The notes beneath the pieces are model-generated. The model was not told the origin of the DNA. It saw only the letters and a program-made list of their open reading frames with translations, and searched no databases. From JBBROS01 sp965199595 (GTDB lineage: Bacteria; Pseudomonadota; Alphaproteobacteria; Acetobacterales; Acetobacteraceae): a stretch of DNA of 64,000 nucleotides. A program made the position numbers and the translations under genes. How positions within the stretch are numbered: position 1 is the stretch's first letter; every line of letters begins with the position of its first letter. Below, piece after piece: positions 27,776 to 35,988 of the stretch. Location: the NCBI GenBank assembly GCA_965199595.1, contig OZ241182.1, positions 496,001-560,000 on the forward strand. The letters are read 5' to 3'.

Positions 27776-28563
27776 GCATCGCCGCCCGCGCCGTCACGGT
27801 CCGCTATGGCCGCCGGGTCGCCGTGAACGGCGTGAGCCTGGAGGCCCGGTCCGGCGAGGTGCTGGCGATCCTGGGCGCCAACGGGTCCGGCAAGACCACC
27901 CTGCTGCGTGCCCTGGCCGGGGTGCAGCCGTGCGACGGCACCATCGAGCGCGGGGCCGGGGCGCTGGGCTACATGCCGCAGGACAACGCGGTGCGCGCGG
28001 CGCTGACGGCGTTCGAGGTCGTGCTGCTGGGCCGGCTGCGCTCGCTGGCGTTGCGGGTGGGCGAGGCGGACCTCGCGGCGGCGGAGGCGGCGCTGGCGGA
28101 GCTGGGCATCGCCGCCCTCGCGTCGCGTCCGATCGGCGAGCTGAGCGGCGGACAGCGGCAGCTGGTGTTCATGGCCCAGGTGCTGGCGGGCGACCCCAAG
28201 GTCCTGCTGCTGGACGAGCCGACCAGCGCGCTGGACATCGCCCATCAGCTGCATGTCCTGGCGCTGCTGCGGGCGGCGACGCGCCGGCGCGGCCTGACCA
28301 CCGTCGTCGTGCTGCACGACCTGAACGCCGCCGCCCGCTTCGCCGACCGGATCGCCCTGATGTGCAACGGCCGCCTGGTCAGCACCGGCAGCCCGGCCGA
28401 GGTGCTCGCCGCTCCTGTGCTGCAGGACGCCTATGCGGTGGAGGTCTGCGTGCTGCCGGGGCCGGACGGCCATCCCGTCGTCATCCCGCTGCGGCCCGTC
28501 CCGGGTGCAGCGGCCCACCTCGCCAGCCATGCTGGTTTCACGTTTCAACCTTCAGGAGCCTAG
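27772..28563 (+). CDS. FecE/BtuD-type ABC transporter ATP-binding protein
   Basis: A 263-residue ATPase with Walker A GANGSGKTT, LSGGQRQ signature, Walker B VLLLDEPTSALD and the H-loop VVLHDLNAAARFADR typical of metal-chelate importers. It starts with GTG at 27772 inside the permease stop (GTGA), so it is coupled. Its stop lies 3 bases before the PCuAC gene, which places copper trafficking in the same transcript as the importer. Confidence 0.92.
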   Translation: MSIAARAVTVRYGRRVAVNGVSLEARSGEVLAILGANGSGKTTLLRALAGVQPCDGTIERGAGALGYMPQDNAVRAALTAFEVVLLGRLRSLALRVGEADLAAAEAALAELGIAALASRPIGELSGGQRQLVFMAQVLAGDPKVLLLDEPTSALDIAHQLHVLALLRAATRRRGLTTVVVLHDLNAAARFADRIALMCNGRLVSTGSPAEVLAAPVLQDAYAVEVCVLPGPDGHPVVIPLRPVPGAAAHLASHAGFTFQPSGA

Positions 28564-28566
28564 CCG

Positions 28567-29061
28567 ATGCAACGACGCCGATCCCTCGCCCTGCTGACCA
28601 TCATGGCGGCGGCCCTGCTGGGCACCGCCCACGCCCAGCCGCCGCAGGTGAGCGTCGGGAACGCCTGGGCGCGAGCCACCCCGCCCTCGGCCAGCACGGG
28701 CGCGATCTACCTCACGCTCGCCAGCCCGGCGGGCGACCGGCTGACCGGCGCCTCCTCACCGGCCGCCGCCACGGCGCAGGTGCACGAGATGTCCATGGAC
28801 GGGTCGATCATGCGGATGCGTGAGTTGCCGGACGGCCTCGCCTTGCCGCCCGGGCAGACGATCACGCTGCAGCCGGGCGGCTACCACATCATGCTGATCG
28901 GGTTGAAGGCGCCGCTCCGGCAGGGCGACACGGTCGTGCTGCACCTGACCTTCGCCAAGTCCGCCCCCATGGACGTCACGGCCCAGATCGCCGGCCTGGG
29001 CGCCTCCGCGCCCGTATCACAGCCCGGCTCAACCAGTCCGGGCGGCACGAACCCGCTCTGA
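28567..29061 (+). CDS. periplasmic copper chaperone PCu(A)C
   Basis: A 164-residue exported protein with a Sec signal ending at AHA. The Cu(I) site H(M)X10MX21HXM can be read as H73 and M75 (VHEMSM), M84 in the RMREL stretch, and H107 with M109 (YHIMLIG). PCuAC loads copper onto the CuA site of cytochrome oxidase. It sits 3 bases after the ABC ATPase and 33 bases before copC. AGGAGCC lies 5-11 bases before the ATG. Confidence 0.93.
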   Translation: MQRRRSLALLTIMAAALLGTAHAQPPQVSVGNAWARATPPSASTGAIYLTLASPAGDRLTGASSPAAATAQVHEMSMDGSIMRMRELPDGLALPPGQTITLQPGGYHIMLIGLKAPLRQGDTVVLHLTFAKSAPMDVTAQIAGLGASAPVSQPGSTSPGGTNPL

Positions 29062-29094
29062 CACCCCCGCCCTCAACCCAGACAGGAGTTCATC

Positions 29095-29460
29095 ATGCGT
29101 CACCCCATCCCGGCCGCCATCCTCGCCCTCGGTCTGCTGTCCGGCAGCGGCCCGGCCTTCGCCCACGCCCACCTGCGCAGCGCCATCCCCGCGGTGGACG
29201 CCACCATCCAGGCCGCGCCGCCCACCATCGCCATCACCTTCTCCGAAGGGGTGGAGCCGAAGTTCAGCACCATCGAGGTGCAGGACGCCGCCGGCAAGCG
29301 CGTCGACAAGCAGGATCCGCACACGGCGCCGTCCGACAACAAGGTCCTGCTGACCAGCCTGCCGGCGCTGCCGCCCGGCACCTACACGGTGATCTGGCAC
29401 GCCACCGCGGTCGATACGCACAAGACCGACGGCACCTTCAGCTTCACCGTCAAGCCGTAA
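29095..29460 (+). CDS. copC: CopC-domain periplasmic copper-binding protein
   Basis: A 121-residue protein whose signal peptide ends at FAHA, leaving the mature N-terminal histidine (HAHLRSAIP) that forms the Cu(II) site of CopC. Further CopC marks are ITFSEGVEPKFSTIEV and DTHKTDGTFSFTV with the conserved D.H. A methionine-rich Cu(I) loop is not evident, so it is of the single-site Cu(II) type. The Shine-Dalgarno is ACAGGAG. It lies 19 bases before the copD fusion. Confidence 0.92.
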   Translation: MRHPIPAAILALGLLSGSGPAFAHAHLRSAIPAVDATIQAAPPTIAITFSEGVEPKFSTIEVQDAAGKRVDKQDPHTAPSDNKVLLTSLPALPPGTYTVIWHATAVDTHKTDGTFSFTVKP

Positions 29461-29479
29461 CAGGGCGCTGCTCCCGATC

Positions 29480-31366
29480 GTGCCCGAGGGCGGGTTCGCG
29501 CTCGCCCTCATCCGCGGGCTGACGGTGGCCGCGCTGCTTTCGGCCTTCGGCTGCCTGGTGTTCCGGCTGGTGGTGCTGCCCAGGGTCATCGCCCGCGTGC
29601 CCGCCGCCCGTGGCACGGACCCGGCCCTCCGCACCCTGGCGCAACGCAGCCTGGCCGCAGCGGTGCCGCTGCTGCTGGCCTGGTCCGTGCTGCAGGCGGC
29701 GGAGCTGGCGCAGACCGGACCGCACCTGGTGCGCATCGCCGCGGCCTGGCCCGTCGTCGTCGCCAGCACCGTGTTCGGCCATGTGTGGCTGGCGCAGCTC
29801 GCGGCGGTGGTGGCGGCGCTGGGGCTGGTGCCGCGCTGGCCGGGCGCGGCCGCCGGGCCGTGCACGCTGGCGCTGCTGCTGCAGGCCGGGCACAGCCATG
29901 CGCTGTCCATGAATGGCGGGCCGAGCCTGCTGCTGGGCTCGGACATCGTGCACCTGCTGGCGGCGGGCGCCTGGCTGGGCGGGCTGTGGCCGCTGCTGCT
30001 GGTGGTGCGCGAGACGGAGCCGCGGGGCGGGGCGCTGGCGGCGCGCTGGTACTCGCCGCTCGGCAAGTGGTGCGTCGCCGGGCTGGTGCTCTCCGCTGCC
30101 TATCAATCGTGGGAGCTGATCGGCGGCCTGCCCGGGCTGATCGGCACCGCCTATGGCCGGGTGGCGCTGGTCAAGCTCGGTTTGCTGGCCATCCTGCTCG
30201 GGTTCGCCATGGCCAACCGCTACCGCCTCGCCCCGGCCCTGCTGCGGGGCCCGCCCGAGGCGGCACGGCGCCGGCTGATCCGCAGCATCGCGGTGCAGAC
30301 CGGGTTCGGCCTGGCCGTGGTTCTCGCCGCGGGCGTGCTGAGCGAGCTGCCGCCCTCGCTGCACGAACAGCCGCTGTGGCCGTTTCCCCTGCGGCCCAGC
30401 CTGGTGGCGATGGCCGAACCGGAGCTGGCGGCCGAGGTCTGGACCGGGCTCGGCATGGCCGGCCTTGCCGCCTGCCTACTCGCCGCCCTCGCCTGGCGCC
30501 GGCTGCGCCGGCCCGCGGGCATGGTCCTGCTGCCGCTGGCGGGCGCCGTGCTGGCCTGGCTGGCGCTGCCGCATCTGTCGCTGCTGCTCGTCGAGGCCTA
30601 TCCCACCAGCTACTACACCTCGCCAACCGGCTTCGCCGCCGCATCGATCACCGAGGGCGCGCGCCTGTATCCCGGGCACTGCGCCAGCTGCCACGGCGCC
30701 ACCGGGCACGGCGATGGACCGGCTGCCGCAAGCCTGCCCATCCCCCCCGCCGACCTCACCGCCGCGCACCTGTGGGAGCACGCCGACGGGGAGATGTTCT
30801 GGTGGCTCACGCACGGCATCCCGGCCCCGGACGGCACGCCCGCCATGCCGGGTTTCGCCGGGCTGCTGTCCCCGGACCAGCGCTGGAGCCTGATCGACGC
30901 GGTGCGTGCCAACAACGCCGGGGCCGCCCGCCGGGAGACCGGCACCTGGCCCCGCCCGATAGCGGTGCCGGCGTTCACGATCGATTGCCCCCGCGCAGAC
31001 CCTTCCGCGCCCGAAGCCATGCGCGGGCGCGTGCTCTACCTGGTGGCGGATGCGGCGGCGTCCCTGCCGCCCGACACCCCCGGAATGCTGAGTGTGCTCC
31101 TGACACGCGGCCGCCCTCCCCCCGACCCGTCGAGGTGCTCCGCCACCGACCCGGCGGCGTGGGATGCCCTGGCCCTGCTCACCGGCGCATCCCCGGACAG
31201 CTTCGCCGGCACCCGGCTGCTGGTGGACCCCAACGGCTGGCTGCGCACGGTGCGGACCCCCGGGACCGCACCCGCCTGGAACGACCCCGCCATTCTGAAG
31301 AACGACGTGCGCGCCATCCTCGATGAGCCGCTGGCCCCGGCGGGCGGGGGCCATCACCACCACTGA
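29480..31366 (+). CDS. copD: CopD-cytochrome c fusion protein with C-terminal His tail
   Basis: A 628-residue membrane protein. Residues 1 to about 380 form the CopD-type multi-helix domain (GHVWLAQLAAV, LLGSDIVHLLAAGAWLGGLW, VRETEP). A cytochrome c domain follows: heme motif CASCH at C401, C404 and H405, with TPAMPGFAGLLS as likely Met ligand region. A third domain with ADAAASLPPD and LLVDPNGWLRTV looks thioredoxin/SCO-like but lacks a clear CxxC. The end is GGGHHHH. CopD moves copper across the inner membrane; the heme suggests coupled redox. The start is GTG. Confidence 0.85.
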   Translation: MPEGGFALALIRGLTVAALLSAFGCLVFRLVVLPRVIARVPAARGTDPALRTLAQRSLAAAVPLLLAWSVLQAAELAQTGPHLVRIAAAWPVVVASTVFGHVWLAQLAAVVAALGLVPRWPGAAAGPCTLALLLQAGHSHALSMNGGPSLLLGSDIVHLLAAGAWLGGLWPLLLVVRETEPRGGALAARWYSPLGKWCVAGLVLSAAYQSWELIGGLPGLIGTAYGRVALVKLGLLAILLGFAMANRYRLAPALLRGPPEAARRRLIRSIAVQTGFGLAVVLAAGVLSELPPSLHEQPLWPFPLRPSLVAMAEPELAAEVWTGLGMAGLAACLLAALAWRRLRRPAGMVLLPLAGAVLAWLALPHLSLLLVEAYPTSYYTSPTGFAAASITEGARLYPGHCASCHGATGHGDGPAAASLPIPPADLTAAHLWEHADGEMFWWLTHGIPAPDGTPAMPGFAGLLSPDQRWSLIDAVRANNAGAARRETGTWPRPIAVPAFTIDCPRADPSAPEAMRGRVLYLVADAAASLPPDTPGMLSVLLTRGRPPPDPSRCSATDPAAWDALALLTGASPDSFAGTRLLVDPNGWLRTVRTPGTAPAWNDPAILKNDVRAILDEPLAPAGGGHHHH

Positions 31367-31459
31367 CCATGCCGCGGGAGCTGCGCCGCCGCCCCTTCCC
31401 GGACCTGCCGCCTGAACCCATATCCCTGGCTCCCCACACGCCCATCGCCAGGAGCCCTC

Positions 31460-31702
31460 GTGGCCGAAACCTTCCAGATCATCTACCAGCCCTACCTCTC
31501 CGGCGCGCGTGGCAACCTGAAGGCGGGCATCGCCATGGCCTGCCGCACGGCGGAGGAGGGTATCCGGCGCGCCGAGCGGGCCATGGCGGGCGGCTCCATC
31601 CTGGGGGCCGAGGTGGTGCGCGTGGTGCACGACACGGAGGCCGACGAGTTCGGCGAGCCGGAGTTCCTCGCCAAGCTCGGGCGTGTACCCGAGCCCGCAT
31701 GA
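31460..31702 (+). CDS. small conserved-looking protein coupled to tenA
   Basis: An 80-residue protein starting with GTG at 31460 behind a clean AGGAG. Sequence features: FQIIYQPYLSGARGNLKAGI, ACRTAEEGIRRAERAM, VVRVVHDTEADEFGEPE. It is soluble, mixed alpha/beta and of no recognised family. Its stop overlaps the tenA start (ATGA), which is good evidence that it is translated and works with TenA. Confidence 0.65.
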   Translation: MAETFQIIYQPYLSGARGNLKAGIAMACRTAEEGIRRAERAMAGGSILGAEVVRVVHDTEADEFGEPEFLAKLGRVPEPA

Positions 31703-32409
31703 CCGGCACGCCCCTGCCTCTGGAGCACGGCCTGTTCGGCCGCCTGCGACGCGACGCCGGCCCTGCCTGGAGGGGCTATGTCGCGCATGATTTCGTGTTG
31801 GGGCTGGGCCGCGGCACGCTCCCGGCGGCGGCGTTCCGGCACTTCCTGGTGCAAGACTACCTGTTCCTGATCCAGTTCGCCCGGGCCCATGCGCTGGCCG
31901 GGTTCAAGGCGACGGCGCTGGTGGATATCCGCGCGGCGGCCGCCGCGGTCAGCGCGATCGTGGACGTGGAGATGCCGCTGCATGTCGGCTACTGCGCCGG
32001 CTGGGGCATGGACGAGGCCGGCATGGCATCCACGCCGGAAGCGCTGGAGACCGTCGCCTACACCCGCTTCGTGCTGGAGCGCGGGCTGGGCGGCGACCTG
32101 CTCGACCTGCAGGTGGCGCTGGCGCCCTGCCTGGTCGGCTATGGCGAGAGCGCCGGGATCCTGCTGGCCGACCCGGCAACCCGGCTCGACGGCAACCCCT
32201 ATCGCGACTGGATCGACGCCTATGCCGGCGCGCCCTACCGCGCCCTGGTGCGCGATTCCATCGCCACCCTCGACCGGCTCGGGACCGAGCGTGGCGCCGA
32301 AGCCCGCTACCCGCAGCTGCTCGCCACCTTCATCGCGGCGACCCGGCTGGAGGCGGCGTTCTGGGACATGGGCTGGCGCGCCGGCCTGGTCGAAACAGGC
32401 ACAGCTTAG
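31699..32409 (+). CDS. tenA: TenA-family protein (thiaminase II / aminopyrimidine aminohydrolase-like)
   Basis: A 236-residue all-helical protein. TenA marks: FLVQDYLFLIQFARAHALA, the catalytic Cys144 in ALAPCLVGYGE, and FIAATRLEAAFWDMGW with the C-terminal glutamate. TenA salvages the pyrimidine half of degraded thiamine; heme-oxygenase-like relatives do other chemistry. The ATG at 31699 overlaps the small upstream gene. No thi genes are near, so the role may differ, given the copper block just upstream. Confidence 0.87.
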   Translation: MTGTPLPLEHGLFGRLRRDAGPAWRGYVAHDFVLGLGRGTLPAAAFRHFLVQDYLFLIQFARAHALAGFKATALVDIRAAAAAVSAIVDVEMPLHVGYCAGWGMDEAGMASTPEALETVAYTRFVLERGLGGDLLDLQVALAPCLVGYGESAGILLADPATRLDGNPYRDWIDAYAGAPYRALVRDSIATLDRLGTERGAEARYPQLLATFIAATRLEAAFWDMGWRAGLVETGTA

Positions 32410-32615
32410 CGGTTGGCCGCCTTGTTGGTCCCGACGTTCTCGTGCCACTCCACGGGAAGCCCGTCCCATTCCGCCAGCTGCCTGCCCGCCCACTTCTTGC
32501 GGACATGGACCACGAAGCTAGCGGCCGTGGCCTCGACATAGCCCGACTTGCCATCGGTCAGCCGCAGATGCTGCGCCAGGGCATCGGCCTGCTCCTTCAT
32601 GTAACCGTCGCTCAT
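32406..32615 (-). CDS. small hypothetical protein, convergent with tenA
   Basis: A 69-residue protein (KEQADALAQHLRLTDGKSGY, then VVHVRKKWAGRQLAEWDGLP) with no recognised domain. The ATG at 32615 lies 9 bases after GAGGAG; an ATG at 32621 is too close to it. The stop overlaps the tenA stop by three to four bases. Composition looks coding, with a clear ribosome site. Confidence 0.55.
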   Translation of the reverse strand: MSDGYMKEQADALAQHLRLTDGKSGYVEATAASFVVHVRKKWAGRQLAEWDGLPVEWHENVGTNKAANR

Positions 32616-32806
32616 GGTCATAGGCTCCTCTCGGGGGTTGATGGCCCTGGTGGGAATGCGGTTCCACCTGGCCTGTTGCGGACGGGTTGTCGACTCCTGC
32701 TCCATGCCGATGTCCATAAGCGTGGCGTATGGACCGATGCACCACGGTATATTCCGCGGCAAGCCGGGCTGCTGCATCGTTCCGGCGATCACCAGGGGAT
32801 ATCGCC

Positions 32807-33814
32807 GTGCGCCACCTCGCCGTCCTTCTGCTCCCGCTCGCCCTGCTGCTCCCGGGCGGTGCGCATGCCCAGGGGTCCGGCTCCGTCACGCTGGACAACG
32901 CCCGCGCCCGCGGCGCGCTACGCTGCGGCACATCCGGGACCAACCCCGGTTTCGCGTTCCCGGACAGCCGGGGCGAGATGCGCGGCAGCGAGGCCGATTT
33001 CTGCCGGGCCGTGGCGGCGGCCACGCTGGGGGATGCGACCAGGGTGCAATGGGTGACGGTCACCTCCACGACCCGGTTCACCGCGCTGCAGTCCGGCGAG
33101 GTGGACCTGCTGGTGCGCACCGCGACCTGGACCCTGGGCCGGGAGGCCAGCCTGGGCCTGCTGTTCGCCGGCATCACCTTCTTCGACGGCTCCACGCTGG
33201 TGCCGCGCGCCATCCGCGTCTTTCGCGACAGGCACCCCGATATCGCCATCAGCCTGCAGATCACCACCTCGGCGCAAGTGAGGGAGCTGATCGTCAGCGG
33301 CCAGTTCGGCATCGGCCTGGCGGCGGACGAGGTTGATCTTTCGGGAGTCGACCATCGGGTGTTCTCCAGCGCACGAGCCCTGTGTGCGGTGCCGCCGGGC
33401 CATGCGCTGGCCTGTCAGAAGGTGATCCATGCGGCGGACCTGGATGGGGAGCCGTTCCTCGCCCTGGCACCGGAAGACCAGGCACGGGCACGGTTGAGGG
33501 CGGTGTTCGATGCCGCCGGCGTGCGGCCCAGGATCGTGGTGGAGACATCCTTCTCCAACACCGTCTGCGCCCTGGCGCTGGAAGGCGCAGGCATCGGGCT
33601 GGTCAATCCCGGCGCCTCGGAAGGCTTCGCGGCGCGGGGCCTGGTGCTGCTGCCGTTCGAGCCCGCGGTGCACTTCAGGACGTTCCTGTTGTTTCGCCCG
33701 GATGCGCAGAAGGCGGTTCTGGTGAAGCACTTCGTCGCAGCCCTGCTGAACGCGCGGCTGGCCCCGCCGCGCCCGGCCCCGGCCGCTCCCGGTTCACCGG
33801 GGAGGGCGCGATGA
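32807..33814 (+). CDS. in-frame chimera: AapJ-type amino acid binding protein N-terminus fused to LysR effector-binding domain
   Basis: A 335-residue ORF. Residues 1-22 are a Sec signal peptide. Residues 28-128 match the first lobe of AapJ (ARGALRCGTSGTNPGFAFPD, then TTRFTALQSGEVDLL, TATWTLGREASLG and ITFFDG). From about residue 129 the sequence is a LysR effector domain lacking its first strand (LVPRAIRVFRDRHPDIAISL, VVETSFSNTVCALALEGAG, GIGLVNPGASEGF). There is no HTH, no AapJ second lobe, and no aapQMP genes. The start GTG follows AGGGGAT. Either a deletion scar or an expressed hybrid; both parts share the type-2 periplasmic-binding fold. Confidence 0.85.
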   Translation: MRHLAVLLLPLALLLPGGAHAQGSGSVTLDNARARGALRCGTSGTNPGFAFPDSRGEMRGSEADFCRAVAAATLGDATRVQWVTVTSTTRFTALQSGEVDLLVRTATWTLGREASLGLLFAGITFFDGSTLVPRAIRVFRDRHPDIAISLQITTSAQVRELIVSGQFGIGLAADEVDLSGVDHRVFSSARALCAVPPGHALACQKVIHAADLDGEPFLALAPEDQARARLRAVFDAAGVRPRIVVETSFSNTVCALALEGAGIGLVNPGASEGFAARGLVLLPFEPAVHFRTFLLFRPDAQKAVLVKHFVAALLNARLAPPRPAPAAPGSPGRAR

Positions 33815-33870
33815 GCTCACCAGGTGCGCTTGCCCTGGGATAGTCTACCAGAGGCCATCCACGGCCCTCG

Positions 33871-35034
33871 TCACGCCGGCAGTGCCGCAAGCATGGTGTC
33901 GAGGTCGCGCCACAGCTCCTCCTCCTGCTCCAGCCCGATGCTGATGCGCAGGATGGTGCCGTCATGCGTCCAGGGCCGCACGGTCCGGTCGGCCTTCACC
34001 GCCATGGGTGCGACGAGCGACCGCGTGCCGCCCCAGGAGGCGCCGATGGCAAAGACCGACAGCGCGGTGAGCGCCGCATCGAGCTTCGCCTCCATGCCGG
34101 GCTTGAGGACGATGCTGAACACGCCGCCCGACCCCTTGATGTCGCGCGCCCAGATCTCGTGCCCGGGGCAGGACGCCAGGCAGGGGTGCAGCACCTGGTC
34201 CACCGCCGGATGGCCCTGCAGCCACCGCGCAAACATCGCCGAGACCCGGCCGACATGCGCCAGGCGCACCCCCATGGTCTCGATGCCGCGCAGGGCCAGC
34301 GAGGCCTCGTCCGGTGACACGCCGATCCCGATGCCGCGCAGCACCTCCTTCATGCGCTGCCGCAGCGCGATGTCCTTCACGGTGATCGAGCCGAGCAGCA
34401 GGTCGGAGTGGCCGCCCACGTATTTGGTGAGTGCCTCCATGGCGAAGTCGCAGCCATGCTCCAGCGGCTTGAACAGCAGCGGCGTGCACCAGGTGTTGTC
34501 GCAGCCCACCAGCACGTTCCTGGCCTTCGCCGCCGCCGCGATGGCGGGTACATCCTGCACCTCCATGGTGCCCGAACCCGGCGATTCGACCCAGACCAGC
34601 TTCGTCGTCTCGTCGATCAGCGCAGCGATGCCGGCGCCGATCAGCGGGTCGTACGCGGTGTGCAGGATCCCGCGCGGCTCCAGGTAGTCCACGCAGAAGC
34701 TGCGCACCGGCGGATACACCGTGTCCGGGATCAGGACACGGTCGCCCGGCAGCAGGAAGCTCAGCATGACCACGGTGACGCCGGCCTGTCCGGAGGGCAC
34801 CAGAACGGTGCGCACGCCGCCATGCAGCTCGGTCAGCTGAGCCTCGAGGGTCCGCGTGGTCGGCGTGCCGTGCAGGCCATAGGTGTAGCCGTCGAAGCCG
34901 CGTCCAGACCGCGCGGCAAAGGTGGCGGCATCCGGATAGACGATGGTGGAGGCGCGGTAGGTGGGCACCGCCAGGCTGCTGAAGCCGTCCTGCGGCACGG
35001 CGGGGTGGTGGACGCAGCGGGTCAGGTCATGCAT
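33871..35034 (-). CDS. metC: cystathionine beta-lyase (PLP-dependent Cys/Met metabolism enzyme)
   Basis: A 387-residue fold-type I PLP enzyme. The PLP lysine lies in EALTKYVGGHSDLLLGS, with VPSGQAGVTVVMLSFL, YGLHGTPTTRTLE and VGCDNTWCTPLLF around the cofactor. The pattern is of the MetC class, converting cystathionine to homocysteine; methionine gamma-lyase or related C-S lyase activity is possible. The ATG at 35034 follows GAGAGG. The LysR part of the facing chimera may once have regulated it. Confidence 0.87.
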   Translation of the reverse strand: MHDLTRCVHHPAVPQDGFSSLAVPTYRASTIVYPDAATFAARSGRGFDGYTYGLHGTPTTRTLEAQLTELHGGVRTVLVPSGQAGVTVVMLSFLLPGDRVLIPDTVYPPVRSFCVDYLEPRGILHTAYDPLIGAGIAALIDETTKLVWVESPGSGTMEVQDVPAIAAAAKARNVLVGCDNTWCTPLLFKPLEHGCDFAMEALTKYVGGHSDLLLGSITVKDIALRQRMKEVLRGIGIGVSPDEASLALRGIETMGVRLAHVGRVSAMFARWLQGHPAVDQVLHPCLASCPGHEIWARDIKGSGGVFSIVLKPGMEAKLDAALTALSVFAIGASWGGTRSLVAPMAVKADRTVRPWTHDGTILRISIGLEQEEELWRDLDTMLAALPA

Positions 35035-35496
35035 GGCCGGCCTCTCGATGATGCGGCAGACCTTACCGGCGAGCCCATCGCAGGCAAGTGACGCGGGCGT
35101 ATCACCCGATGCGCGGAGCTTATGGAGCCCGAGCACAGCGGCTTCACCCGCCGCCCTGCTGCCGCTGCCCGACCGGGACCAGGATGCCCGGTGGTGCAGC
35201 CCGGCCCACCCTCCGGCCACCACGTCGCGGACCGGCCAGCCGCCAGGCAGCGCAGAGGCAGGGTCTTCGGACCCGGCAGTTCCACGGGCGCGGCTCAGCA
35301 AATCTTTAGATTGTCTTTATGGAAATGGCCACGGGATGGAATGGAATCCTTATGTCATACCGTCTATTGCTGCACACGCCGATTGTTGATGTCGGCTTCG
35401 ATAGACTTGCACAGTGCAACAACAGGTGGCGAGCAGACCGTAGCAGTCCTGCTGTTGTTCTCTACGCGATGTCCAGGTAATTGCAGGAGTCCCCTC
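35035..35496. other. 462-base gene-free leader with a less GC-rich core
   Basis: No coding frame with family pattern was found. The half nearest the downstream operon, about 35300-35480, is visibly richer in A and T than its surroundings (for example AGCAAATCTTTAGATTGTC). It holds a perfect inverted repeat at 35407-35419. It separates the metC gene from the divergent four-gene set and probably carries promoters for both. Confidence 0.5.
35407..35419. promoter_or_regulatory. perfect 13-base inverted repeat, candidate operator
   Basis: TTGCAC-A-GTGCAA lies 77 bases before the GTG start of the four-gene set. It has the size of a half-site pair for a dimeric regulator. No regulator is encoded next to it except the LysR-derived part of the chimera, which has lost its DNA-binding domain. 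Confidence 0.4.
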
Positions 35497-35988
35497 GTGC
35501 TCGTTCAGATGTATGAAAAATCTGGAGCCATCGCCGCCGCGCGGCCCCTCGACAGTTCGGGCGACCCGCTCGGCAGGTCCGATCATGCACTCCTTTCGAT
35601 TGCCGATGCCGGGCGTGAGAGCCGCTGCGTCGTGTTCGTGCCCGGCGCACTGGACCTTGCCTGCGCCCTGATCAGGCATGGCGTCAGCGAGGTGACGATC
35701 GCGCGCCTCGGAGATCGTCACCCCGCGGCGAAGGCCGATCTGGTGATCGTGCCGGACGCCGGGTCCCGCGACTACCTTGAGCGCGTCATCCCGTGCGCCC
35801 GACGCATGCTGATGCCGCTGAGCACGCTGGTCATCCGCATCGGACAGGACGGAGTGAACGAGCTGTCCCTGGGCGCCCGGCGCCTGCTCGTGCTCCACGG
35901 GTTCTCGGCCATACGCACCCGCGCGGTGAACGGTGATGTCGTGCTGCGGGCCGAGATGCCGCTGTGCGGGCGGGCGACATGCGCCTGA
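35497..35988 (+). CDS. uncharacterised protein, degenerate methyltransferase-like fold
   Basis: A 163-residue protein starting with GTG behind AGGAGT. The order of hydrophobic strands (CVVFVPGALDLACALI, EVTIARLG, ADLVIVPDAGSRDYLERVI, STLVIRIGQ, GDVVLRAEMP) resembles a Rossmann-like methyltransferase with the glycine-rich SAM loop degraded. I do not recognise a named family. It is the first gene of a four-gene overlapping set; its end overlaps the dapA-like start by 10 bases. Confidence 0.65.
   Translation: MLVQMYEKSGAIAAARPLDSSGDPLGRSDHALLSIADAGRESRCVVFVPGALDLACALIRHGVSEVTIARLGDRHPAAKADLVIVPDAGSRDYLERVIPCARRMLMPLSTLVIRIGQDGVNELSLGARRLLVLHGFSAIRTRAVNGDVVLRAEMPLCGRATCA

Noticed and set aside
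31345..31366. Terminal GGGHHHH of CopD looking like a cloning tag
   Set aside because: It has four histidines, in native codon context within a metal-handling protein; a natural metal-binding end is more likely.
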